Shown: piece by piece, positions 43,383 to 51,286 of the stretch
How positions within the stretch are numbered: the stretch's first letter is position 1
How the letters are laid out: every line of letters starts with the position of its first letter
DNA from: Nostoc sp. MS1
GTDB lineage: Bacteria; Cyanobacteriota; Cyanobacteriia; Cyanobacteriales; Nostocaceae
DNA: 64,000 nucleotides
Assembly: GCF_019976755.1 (NCBI RefSeq)
Contig: NZ_AP023441.1
Span: 5,887,501 to 5,951,500 of the forward strand
Direction of reading: 5' to 3'
The notes under the pieces: generated by a model
What the model was told of the DNA's origin: nothing
What the model saw: the letters and a program-made list of their open reading frames with translations, nothing else
Database searches by the model: none
Position numbers and translations under genes: made by a program

Positions 43383-44502
43383 GAGAATACCTCTGTTCTT
43401 TTACCAAGTTCAACAGTTCTTCTATAGTCAAACTGCGTTTTTTCTTAACTGACTGTTGGCGTACTGCATCTAAAACAGCTTGGGTTTCTTCTGGGTTCAA
43501 GAAAATTCCGTGCTGTTCTAATAAGTTAGAAACTAAATGTCTTCCTGAATGTTTACCTAGCACTAAACGGCGTTCCCAACCAACTTCTTCAGGTGCAAAT
43601 GGTTCATAGGTATCAGGATTTTGCAGTACACCATGTGCATGAATACCTGATTCGTGAGCAAAGGTATTTTCACCAACGATCGCCTTCCAAGGTGGTACAT
43701 TAGCACCAGAAGCAGTGGCTACTAGTTGCGATAGTTCCAACAAACGGGGTGTGTCAATACCCATATCTACGCCATAGATGCGTTTGATAGCCATCACAAC
43801 TTCTTCTAAGGCGGCGTTACCAGCTCGCTCACCCAAACCAATCACGGTAGTATTGACAGAAGCAGCACCAGCTTTAATCCCTGCTAAGGCGTTAGCTGTG
43901 GCCATGCCAAAATCGTTGTGTGTGTGAACTTCTACAGGAATGCTTAAAGCTGAGACGAGTAGCTTTACTTTTCCGTAGGTGGTGAAAGGATCAAGAACTC
44001 CTACTGTGTCGCAGAAACGAAACCGGGATGCACCCCATTCTTGAGCGTATAATGCGACATCCAATAAGAAGTTTTCATCAGCTCTGGAGGAATCTTCTCC
44101 CCCTACTGCTACCCAAAGACCTTGATCAACGGCAAAGCTGATACAATCTTTGAGTCTTTGCAGACTTACTCGCCATTGTCCGTGGAATTTCGCGGCGATT
44201 TGAATACCGGAAACGGGGATGGCGATATGCACGCGCTTCATTCCACAAGCGATGGAAGCTTTGATATCTGACATAACGGCGCGGTTCCAAGCCAGGAGGT
44301 TGGCGTTTAAACCCAAGTTAGAAATTGCACATATGGCACGCATTTCTTCCTCACCCATCGCTGGAATGCCAATTTCTAATTCAGGTACACCGATGGTATC
44401 GAGAAATTTAGCGATCGCAACTTTCTCTTCCAAGGTAAAAGCAACACCTGCGGCTTGCTCACCATCACGTAATGTAGTGTCATTAATTAGAACTTTATTC
44501 AT
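43369..44502 (-). CDS. nifV: Homocitrate synthase NifV
   Basis: Condenses acetyl-CoA and 2-oxoglutarate to homocitrate, the organic ligand of the nitrogenase FeMo cofactor. The 377 residues show INDTTLRDGEQAAGVAFTLE (6-25, metal and substrate site), VEVHTHNDFGMATANALAGI (near 195, metal His pair) and AGAASVNTTVIGLGERAGNA. The length fits NifV, without the long regulatory domain of leucine synthase LeuA. It is the first gene of the tightly overlapping nifV-nifZ-nifT unit. GAGGGACG lies upstream. Confidence 0.95.
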   Translation of the reverse strand: MNKVLINDTTLRDGEQAAGVAFTLEEKVAIAKFLDTIGVPELEIGIPAMGEEEMRAICAISNLGLNANLLAWNRAVMSDIKASIACGMKRVHIAIPVSGIQIAAKFHGQWRVSLQRLKDCISFAVDQGLWVAVGGEDSSRADENFLLDVALYAQEWGASRFRFCDTVGVLDPFTTYGKVKLLVSALSIPVEVHTHNDFGMATANALAGIKAGAASVNTTVIGLGERAGNAALEEVVMAIKRIYGVDMGIDTPRLLELSQLVATASGANVPPWKAIVGENTFAHESGIHAHGVLQNPDTYEPFAPEEVGWERRLVLGKHSGRHLVSNLLEQHGIFLNPEETQAVLDAVRQQSVKKKRSLTIEELLNLVKEQRYSHAAR

Positions 44503-44918
44503 CTCAAACGTCCCTCTTAGAAATTTTCTTAATATTCTTTTTTGGTCGAGAGTTAATGATTCTGTAATTCCTGGTAATAATAAACGCCCGTCGCCACTCT
44601 TGAAATAAGAATGGTAAATGCTATATACTCTCGTGTTTAATAATTCATCTTCATCATTTCTAAATATTAGCTAAACAATAACAATATATCTGTATGACAT
44701 CGAACCAAAATCATGTATCTTTTAAGAATAATTTTGTAAAAAATACGCGAATTTTTACAATTAATATATTTTCGATGTCAATATTAACAACTGAAGCAAA
44801 TATCTAATCTATTAAGCGTCAATTCAGGAATTATATAAATTTATCTAGTTATAAATAAATACTATTTTTTGCCAAAATTAAATGCTGTTTAAATTACTTA
44901 TTTATAAAAAATTATCAA
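44503..44918. other. 416-bp gap upstream of nifV
   Basis: AT-rich non-coding stretch between the DUF2949 gene and nifV on the same strand. I see no clear terminator or NtcA-type GTA-N8-TAC site. A separate nifV promoter may lie here. Confidence 0.5.
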
Positions 44919-45122
44919 CTAGCTCTCGTTATATAACCAATCTAAAATTTGTTCTAGTTGCTCCAAGTCTACTAAGCCGTATTGCCAGAGGAGCATCGGT
45001 AAAGGCCCGTTGTCGAACTCCTGGTGTTTCAGGGCCACAGCCATGTCTTTATCAGATAACTCAAGTTTTTTATGTAAAAAAGCTAGTAATTCTATATTTT
45101 TGTTTCTAGTGTTTGTCATCAT
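44919..45122 (-). CDS. DUF2949-domain small protein
   Basis: A 67-residue protein from ATG 45122 (the next codon is also ATG; the frame extends to a GTG at 45137). The body IELLAFLHKKLELSDKDMAV, then NGPLPMLLWQYGLVDLEQLE and LDWLYN fits DUF2949, a small cyanobacterial family of unknown function. It lies within the nif accessory group, 180 bp after the 79-residue gene. The same family occurs outside nif regions, so a nitrogenase role is only suggested by position. Confidence 0.8.
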   Translation of the reverse strand: MMTNTRNKNIELLAFLHKKLELSDKDMAVALKHQEFDNGPLPMLLWQYGLVDLEQLEQILDWLYNES

Positions 45123-45317
45123 ATATTGTAATTGCACATTTAGATAAATTTAGAAGTAATAAAGCAGCAAGTTTTTGATAAACCTACTTTCAATAATCAA
45201 GAGTTTCAGGACAATAATTTGATGTATATTCAGGAAAATCATGATTGCATCACAATTTAGTCCTGAGACTCTATTGATTAAATATTTAGAATAGATGAAG
45301 AAAATCTTTGACTTTTG

Positions 45318-45557
45318 CTAGTGATGGTTGCAATACCAGCAACGCTCTAGCCAGTCTATTAATTCTTGACGGGAACCTAGAAATTGCATTACCGTACTGC
45401 GGACTAAAATTGCAGTCAGCCAACTATTTACTTGCACCCTTAATGAACCATCTGCATGACAGGAACAGGGGATCATTAACTCTTGCAATCGGTGATAAAT
45501 CTGCCAGCGATCGCACAACGGTATCTGCAACACTTGAGAACTCCAAGGTGGTAACAT
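45318..45557 (-). CDS. Small conserved protein downstream of nifP
   Basis: A 79-residue protein, MLPPWSSQVLQIPLCDRWQI, with HRLQELMIPCSCHADGSLRV and a Trp/Cys-rich end (WLERCWYC). I recall an equivalent small gene after nifP in Anabaena but know no function. It starts two bases after the nifP stop, so translation is coupled. Five cysteines suggest metal or redox chemistry, without a recognisable motif. Confidence 0.7.
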   Translation of the reverse strand: MLPPWSSQVLQIPLCDRWQIYHRLQELMIPCSCHADGSLRVQVNSWLTAILVRSTVMQFLGSRQELIDWLERCWYCNHH

Positions 45558-45559
45558 AA

Positions 45560-46315
45560 TTACTTATCTTTCGTCAACAGTTCTTGTTCCTTTGATTGAT
45601 CTATCAGCGTTTTTTGCAGTTTTTGTTCAAGTTGTTCAATGCGTGACAGCAAAGAACGAATTACATCTGCTTCTAGGTCAGGTAACTTTCCGTGTTCCAG
45701 AGGAGAAAGATTGGTTTTGGCTTTGTGGGTAATAATGCGTCCAGGAACGCCGACAACAGTGCAATCGTGGGGAACATCACGCAAGACAACTGAACCAGCG
45801 CCAATACGCACGCGATCGCCAATTGTGATATTTCCCAAAACCTTCGCACCCGAACCCACTACCACATGACTACCCACCGTAGGATGACGCTTCCCGCTTT
45901 CCTTCCCAGTACCGCCCAGAGTCACACCCTGATAAATTAGGGCATAATCTCCCACAATCGCCGTTTCACCGATGACAACGCCCATCCCGTGGTCGATAAA
46001 CACACCTTTACCAATCACCGCACCCGGATGAATTTCAATTCCGGTGAGGAACCTCGCCAAGTGCGAAATCAGGCGCGGGAAGAAAGCCACACCCCGACGG
46101 TGTAACCAATGGGCGAAACGGTGTAAACAAATAGCGTGAAGACCTGGGTAACAGAAGATAACTTCCAACCAATTACGTGCAGCCGGGTCGCGTTCAAAAA
46201 TAATCAAAAAATCACTCAATAATGGCTCCAAAAAAACGCCAGAGAGTAGATTTTTCAGCAGGGATATATGTGTCGAATCCGGGGGATTCTCGATATCATC
46301 TAAGGACTGTTGCAT
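45560..46315 (-). CDS. nifP: Serine O-acetyltransferase NifP
   Basis: A CysE-family enzyme forming O-acetylserine for cysteine supply. In nif clusters it is called NifP and is thought to raise cysteine for Fe-S cluster synthesis. The 251 residues include YPGLHAICLHRFAHWLHRRG and left-handed beta-helix hexapeptides: IEIHPGAVIGKGVFIDHGMG (catalytic His), VIGETAIVGDYALIYQGVTL and GGTGKESGKRHPTVGSHVVV. The C-terminal helix (RSLLSRIEQLEQKLQKTLID) is an added coiled-coil. It is first of the minus-strand nif accessory group. Confidence 0.92.
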   Translation of the reverse strand: MQQSLDDIENPPDSTHISLLKNLLSGVFLEPLLSDFLIIFERDPAARNWLEVIFCYPGLHAICLHRFAHWLHRRGVAFFPRLISHLARFLTGIEIHPGAVIGKGVFIDHGMGVVIGETAIVGDYALIYQGVTLGGTGKESGKRHPTVGSHVVVGSGAKVLGNITIGDRVRIGAGSVVLRDVPHDCTVVGVPGRIITHKAKTNLSPLEHGKLPDLEADVIRSLLSRIEQLEQKLQKTLIDQSKEQELLTKDK

Positions 46316-46797
46316 CGGTACTATCTGGTTAAAAGAGCCTTGTGCTTTTTCTGCTTATATCAGATTGCTCCACAGCAGACAGTACATTAAATGCCGATTG
46401 GATTTATTGGATTAATTAAGTTTGTACTCAAGCACTACAAACCGTAACCCAGTTAAATTTAAAATCTCTCTTGGGGTATAGGTACTAGTATTGTAGGGAC
46501 GAGGTTCTAGTATTTTTCACTCAGGGGTTCAGAATTTTTGTACTCGCTACAACTAACTTAATATGTTAGATATTGATACGATTTGAGCCATATACATTGC
46601 AATATATTAAGCTGTACTCAACTCCCTGGATTATCAAGTAGACAGGACTATAAATTAAATTTCTGTATCTCCAATCACTATAACTATTTTATGATTTTGA
46701 CACCTAAAAAACCAAATTCTTCATTTTATTTTAGCTTTCTTTTCTGTATGCACATATACTAAATAATAATAGCCTTACAAAGCCACAAAATTTCTGC
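46316..46797. promoter_or_regulatory. Divergent gap between nifP and the Rpn gene
   Basis: A 482-bp AT-rich gap holding the promoters of nifP (minus) and the Rpn-type nuclease (plus). The only NtcA-like pattern I found is imperfect (GTAGACAGGACTAT near 46639). Nothing else definite is seen. Confidence 0.45.
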
Positions 46798-47589
46798 GTG
46801 AAAACAGACAGCATATTTTACCGCCTATTTCAAGAGTTCCCCAGTATATTCTTTGAACTAATTGGTAAACCACCCGAAACAGCAAATACCTATCAATTTT
46901 CTTCAGTTGAAGTGAAACAAACAGCTTTTAGAATTGATGGTGTATTTCTACCTACTCAAGACGAAGAAAACCCAATTTATTTTGTTGAAGTCCAATTTCA
47001 ACCAGACTCAGACATTTACTTACGCCTAGTTTCAGAAACACTTTTGTATCTGCGGCAAAATAAACCTAAATACACTTGGCGAGGTGTAGTTCTTTATCCT
47101 AATAGAAGTATTGATACAGGAGATACAAAAGATTGCCATGAATTTTTTACTAGTCAACGTCTAACACGAATTTACCTGGATGAATTAGGCGATACTACAT
47201 CACTCCCTATAGGTATTGCTACCATCAAATTAGTAATTGCAGATGAAGATACAGCCATAGATAAGGCTAGGGAATTAATCAACCGCACTAAGCAAGCAGG
47301 AGATTTGCAATTCCCACAAAAACAATTACTAGAATTGATAGAGACAATTCTAATTTATAAATTACCTAATGTAAGTCGAGAGGAGATAGAAGCAATGTTT
47401 GGCTTAAGTGAGTTGAAGCAAACGCGAGTTTACCAAGAGGCTAAACAAGAAGGTAGCGTTGAGGCAAAATTAAAAGCTGTACCTAAACTGTTGGCACTGG
47501 GTTTATCCGTCGAACAGATAGCACAAGCTTTAGATTTGAATGTTGCACAAGTCCACCAAGTAGCACAGCAAGCAAGTCCAAATGAATAA
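46798..47589 (+). CDS. Rpn-family / DUF2887 PD-(D/E)XK nuclease-like protein
   Basis: A 263-residue protein of the recombination-promoting nuclease (Rpn, putative transposase PD-(D/E)XK) group. The fold marks are FRIDGVFLPTQDEENPIYFV and FVEVQFQPDSDIYLR, giving the Asp and the Glu-x-Gln active-site pattern near 48-68. The start MKTDSIFYRLFQEFPSIFFE is typical. The start codon is GTG. The C-terminal 70 residues (MFGLSELKQTRVYQEAKQEG and LGLSVEQIAQALDLNV) form a helical tail with an HTH-like repeat. This tail is duplicated as a separate gene immediately downstream. Confidence 0.88.
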   Translation: MKTDSIFYRLFQEFPSIFFELIGKPPETANTYQFSSVEVKQTAFRIDGVFLPTQDEENPIYFVEVQFQPDSDIYLRLVSETLLYLRQNKPKYTWRGVVLYPNRSIDTGDTKDCHEFFTSQRLTRIYLDELGDTTSLPIGIATIKLVIADEDTAIDKARELINRTKQAGDLQFPQKQLLELIETILIYKLPNVSREEIEAMFGLSELKQTRVYQEAKQEGSVEAKLKAVPKLLALGLSVEQIAQALDLNVAQVHQVAQQASPNE

Positions 47590-47821
47590 TATAAATCCAC
47601 AGGAGGTAGAGGTGATGTTTGAGTTGAGTGCTTTAAAGAAAACGCGATTTTATCAAGAAGCTAAGGAAGAAGGCGTTCAAGAAGGCAGACAAGAAGCTAA
47701 ATTTGAAGCTATGCCTAAAATGTTGGAATTGGGTTTATCTGTCCAACAGATAGCACAAGCTTTAGATTTGGATGTTGCACAAGTCCAGCAAGTAGCACAG
47801 CAAGCACGTCCAAATGAATAA
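47582..47821 (+). CDS. Partial duplicate of the Rpn C-terminal tail
   Basis: A 79-residue frame overlapping the Rpn gene by eight bases. It reads MFELSALKKTRFYQEAKEEG, then LELGLSVQQIAQALDLDV and ends ARPNE. Residue by residue it repeats the last 70 residues of the upstream protein with few changes. It lacks the nuclease core. It could be a remnant of a tandem duplication or a separately made tail domain. Confidence 0.65.
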   Translation: MNNINPQEVEVMFELSALKKTRFYQEAKEEGVQEGRQEAKFEAMPKMLELGLSVQQIAQALDLDVAQVQQVAQQARPNE

Positions 47822-47996
47822 GGACTACACTTCCAGTTTTGGGATAAGAAATAAGGAGAGCCACTTGCGTAACTCTCCTGGTTATTAGGGTGCATATAAT
47901 ACATCTATGATAGCCACTCGCTGGTGATTATCGACACCCATTTTTTTGTAATTTATGTAAAAATATTGTGAAAATATGACTGAGTAAAGGCTGGTA

Positions 47997-49472
47997 TTAG
48001 CCGTTCAGTTTCTTTTCTACCAATTCGTTTGTCAGTTTGGGGTCAGCACGCTTATCTGTCTTTTTCAGCACTTGCCCAACGAAAAAGCCCTTAAGGTTGG
48101 TGTTACCGTTGCGATATTTTTCCAGTTCTTTGGGGTTAGCGGCTATCACCTCATCAACAATGGGTTCTAAAACGCTGCGATCGCTAATTAGTTCTTGTCC
48201 GGCAAAAGCTTTCTCAGGAGATAACCCTGTGAGTAACTCTGGTAACTTTTGTTTAGCTTGGGCGTTACTAATCTTACCAGATTCAATCCGTGTAATTACA
48301 TCTGCTAGATTAACAGGTGTTAAACCGATTTCGGTGATGCTGAGTTTTTGTTTGTTGAGGTAGGCGGCGATATCTTGGGTAATCCAATTTGCTGCTGCTT
48401 TCGGATTTGCACCAGATGCGATCGCCGCTTCAAAATATTGGGATACAATCACATCTTCTGTCAGCACTCTGGTATCGTAAGCTGACAGTCCCAATTCGTT
48501 TTCGTAACGGTGGCGCTTTTGCGCTGGTAGTTCTGGTAATTCGCTGCGCCATTGATTGAGTTGTGCATCCGTCACCTCAATGGGTGCTAAATCTGGTTCG
48601 GGGAAGTAGCGGTAATCGCTAGAACCTTCTTTAGTCCGCATACTAATTGTGCGTTGTGAACCTTCTTCCCACAGCCGCGTTTCTTGAATGATGCGTTCGC
48701 CTGACTCTATGGCTTCTATTTGCCGTTCAATTTCGTACTCAATCGCTTTTTGAATGGCGCTGAAGGAGTTCATGTTTTTAATTTCTACCTTCGTGCCGAA
48801 CTTTTCTTGTCCTACAGGACGCACAGATATGTTGACATCACAACGCAGAGAACCTTCCTGCATATTACCATCACTCACACCGAGATAGCGTAAAACCCGG
48901 CGTAATTCTTGGGCATATTCGGCGGCTTCTTGTCCAGAACGGATATCTGGTTCGGAAACAATTTCTACCAATGGCACACCTGCACGGTTGTAGTCTACCA
49001 AGGAATAGGTAGAGCCAGAGATGCGATCGCTCCCCGCATGGACTAATTTACCTGCGTCTTCTTCCATGTGCAAGCGTGTAATCCCAATACGCTTGCGCTT
49101 GGGATTACCATCAACATCTACTAATTCAATCTCCAACCAACCATGTTCAGCTATGGGTAAGTCATATTGAGAAATTTGGTAATTTTTGGGTAAATCTGGA
49201 TAAAAATACTGTTTACGGTCAAATTTACTATATTTAGCAATTTGGCAATTCAGGGCCAAACCTGCTTTAACAGCGTATTCTAGAACTTTTTCGTTGAGTA
49301 CAGGTAAAACTCCAGGTAAACCCATGCACACAGGGTCAATGTTAGTATTAGGATCAGCCCCAAATGCCGTTGAGCTACTTGAGAAAATTTTGGTATTCGT
49401 ACTGAGCTGACAATGGGTTTCTAGACCGATAATCGCTTCGTACTCTGTTTTTACGGTCGTAGCAGAAGTCAT
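47997..49472 (-). CDS. gatB: Asp-tRNA(Asn)/Glu-tRNA(Gln) amidotransferase subunit B
   Basis: Subunit B of GatCAB, which activates and amidates misacylated Glu-tRNA(Gln) and Asp-tRNA(Asn). The 491 residues show EAIIGLETHCQLSTNTKIFS (start), FDRKQYFYPDLPKNYQISQY (near 85), SLVDYNRAGVPLVEIVSEPD (near 155) and DYRYFPEPDLAPIEV (near 285), then a tail helical domain (ANWITQDIAAYLNKQKLSI). Complete length, no oddities. Housekeeping gene with no operon partner in view. Confidence 0.96.
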   Translation of the reverse strand: MTSATTVKTEYEAIIGLETHCQLSTNTKIFSSSSTAFGADPNTNIDPVCMGLPGVLPVLNEKVLEYAVKAGLALNCQIAKYSKFDRKQYFYPDLPKNYQISQYDLPIAEHGWLEIELVDVDGNPKRKRIGITRLHMEEDAGKLVHAGSDRISGSTYSLVDYNRAGVPLVEIVSEPDIRSGQEAAEYAQELRRVLRYLGVSDGNMQEGSLRCDVNISVRPVGQEKFGTKVEIKNMNSFSAIQKAIEYEIERQIEAIESGERIIQETRLWEEGSQRTISMRTKEGSSDYRYFPEPDLAPIEVTDAQLNQWRSELPELPAQKRHRYENELGLSAYDTRVLTEDVIVSQYFEAAIASGANPKAAANWITQDIAAYLNKQKLSITEIGLTPVNLADVITRIESGKISNAQAKQKLPELLTGLSPEKAFAGQELISDRSVLEPIVDEVIAANPKELEKYRNGNTNLKGFFVGQVLKKTDKRADPKLTNELVEKKLNG

Positions 49473-49676
49473 AGAATCAATAGTTCAAGCAATTTACACG
49501 TAGACTACTATTTTAGCTTCGCATTGACAATTTCTCTGCTTTGGGTTGGATACCAAATCAGGATACATTATCTTAATTCTCAATGCTTAACTAACTTGGG
49601 GAGTAAATATAGTTGCTTGCGATCGCAATTATCACTCGACTTAGCAAGAGCAACAGTACAGCTATTAACGCAGATA

Positions 49677-49808
49677 TAAGTAGAAGGACTAAATTAAACC
49701 TAACTTGAGATTAGCGGGTTTCGACTACGCTCAACCCTCGTCTTCTCTGGAATCGAGCATTGAGCGTAGTCGAAATGCGTCTTCTAAATAATTATGTCCA
49801 CCTACTTA
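49677..49808. mobile_element. MITE-like element B (132 bp) with internal hairpin
   Basis: The left end TAAGTAGAAGGACTAAATTA and the right end (complement of TAAGTAGGTGGACATAATTA) form imperfect inverted termini. Inside, TTTCGACTACGCTCAA (49719-49734) and TTGAGCGTAGTCGAAA (49760-49775) pair perfectly, extended by CTCG/CGAG. It shares TAAGTAGGTGG ends with element A at 40811 and fills much of the 424-bp gap between gatB and the RNA ligase. Confidence 0.6.
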
Positions 49809-49851
49809 ATTTGGTTGTTCAATATAGCAGTTCGGAAAAGGTTATTTTGAG

Positions 49852-49875
49852 TTTATACTACAATTGTAGTATAAA
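49852..49875. promoter_or_regulatory. Perfect 24-bp palindrome upstream of RNA ligase
   Basis: TTTATACTACAA and TTGTAGTATAAA form a perfect 24-bp dyad ending 21 bp before the ATG at 49897. The core TACAATTGTA fits the TACANNTGTA form bound by BlaI/CopY-type repressors. Operator function is inferred; no such regulator gene is seen nearby. Confidence 0.5.
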
Positions 49876-49896
49876 AATAATATTGAATAACGTAAC

Positions 49897-50661
49897 ATGA
49901 GTAACAATTTTTCATTGCGAAGTTGTGATTTAAGTAAGCTCAACTCCATGACTAAATATCCAAGTATTTCCACTTATCATGCGTTGGGTGATAAAGGGAA
50001 ATTGCTTGATGAGTGTGTCAAGTTTGAGGGAGAAGTGATTTTGACCGAGAAAGTAGACGGTACTAACTCTCGTATTATCATGTTACCCGATGGAAATTAT
50101 GTTTTAGGTAGTAGGGAAGAATTGCTCTTTGCTAAAGGCGATCTCATTGGTAATCCTGCCTTGGGCATTGTAGAGGCTCTCAAAGGTGTTGCAGATTTAC
50201 TGCCCCACTCAGGGCAAAATATGATTGTTGCTTATCTTGAATTGTATGGTGGGAAAGTCACTGCTGCCAGCAAGCAATATACAGGACAAAAAAGTATTGG
50301 TTGGCGACTATTTGATGTATCAGTGTTCACAGATATTTCCATGCTGTTTACTAAGTCTGTACAAGAATTAGCAGCATGGCGAGACAATGGTGGACAGACA
50401 TTTCTCAATGAAGATCAACTCAAAAAAGCATCTATTGATTATGGGTTAGAATTAACACCAAGATTAGCAACAGTTGAGGCATTACCCACAACTATTGAGG
50501 CAACGTATGAGTTACTCAAGGAGATGTTACCAAAAACCAAAGTAGCTCTAGATGAGAGTGCTGGTGGTCGCTCCGAGGGTATTGTTGCCAGAACTTTTTC
50601 TAGAAGTGCGATCGCTAAAATTCGTTTTGAGGATTACGAACGTCACAATAAACGTCGTTAG
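49897..50661 (+). CDS. RNA ligase family protein
   Basis: A 254-residue nucleotidyltransferase of the ATP-dependent RNA ligase superfamily (T4 Rnl2-like). Motif I VILTEKVDGTNSRI has the lysine that is adenylated (52). Later motifs are YLELYGGKVTAASKQY (near 110), SIGWRLFDVSV (motif IIIa near 130), GRSEGIVARTFSR (motif IV near 228) and AIAKIRFEDYERH (motif V near 242). It ends soon after motif V, so it has little or no C-terminal domain. A second ATG at 49948 (MTKYPSISTYHAL) is a plausible alternative start. A role in RNA repair or end sealing is inferred. Confidence 0.87.
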   Translation: MSNNFSLRSCDLSKLNSMTKYPSISTYHALGDKGKLLDECVKFEGEVILTEKVDGTNSRIIMLPDGNYVLGSREELLFAKGDLIGNPALGIVEALKGVADLLPHSGQNMIVAYLELYGGKVTAASKQYTGQKSIGWRLFDVSVFTDISMLFTKSVQELAAWRDNGGQTFLNEDQLKKASIDYGLELTPRLATVEALPTTIEATYELLKEMLPKTKVALDESAGGRSEGIVARTFSRSAIAKIRFEDYERHNKRR

Positions 50662-50673
50662 CCACACCCATTC

Positions 50674-51171
50674 TTAGCAATTTTCTCCTGATTGTTCACA
50701 AGCACCAATACTCACCCAGGTACTAGAACCATCTTGCCAATGTTCTTTTTTCCAAATAGGTGCGTTGTGCTTGAGGGTATCTATAGCATAGCGACAAGCT
50801 TCAAATGCCTCACCGCGATGTGGACAACCAATGGCTACCAGAACACTGATTTCCCCCACCTGCAAATGTCCCACTCGATGGTGAATTACTACTCGATTTA
50901 CTCCAGTCCATAAGGAGCGAATATCAGCCGCTATTTGATAGAATACCCGCATTGCCATCGGTTCATACGCTTGATATTCTAAAGAAACTACAGGTTTTCC
51001 GTCAGTTTGGTTCCGTACCATGCCACTCATCACTACAACCGCACCATTAGCACCATCATCGGCTTTAGCATAAATCTCTTCTAGAGATAAAGGTGCAAAA
51101 GTAATAGCGAAACTATCTTCAATTCTTGGCTTAATTACTGTAGTAGGCGTAGATGACAAAACTGATTCCAT
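50674..51171 (-). CDS. moaE: Molybdopterin synthase catalytic subunit MoaE
   Basis: Large subunit of molybdopterin synthase, which inserts two sulfurs from MoaD into precursor Z. The 165 residues show GANGAVVVMSGMVRNQTDGK (near 42), LEYQAYEPMAMR, VVIHHRVGHLQVGEISVLVA (near 95) and APIWKKEHWQDGSSTWV with the catalytic lysines. The length is normal with a 25-residue N-terminal extension. It is convergent with the RNA ligase gene (12 bp between stops). Confidence 0.95.
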   Translation of the reverse strand: MESVLSSTPTTVIKPRIEDSFAITFAPLSLEEIYAKADDGANGAVVVMSGMVRNQTDGKPVVSLEYQAYEPMAMRVFYQIAADIRSLWTGVNRVVIHHRVGHLQVGEISVLVAIGCPHRGEAFEACRYAIDTLKHNAPIWKKEHWQDGSSTWVSIGACEQSGENC

Positions 51172-51286
51172 AATTAATTAGTATAATATTTTACTAATAA
51201 AACTTATATAAGTAATTAGGTAATGATTAATAAGTAATTAGATTTTTTATTACTAATTACCAATCACCTAACCCTACAAATATTAA

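Noticed and set aside
46639..46652. GTAGACAGGACTAT as an NtcA site for nifP
   Set aside because: It matches GTA-N8-TA only up to the last base, and it lies far from the nifP start without a clear -10 at the expected distance.
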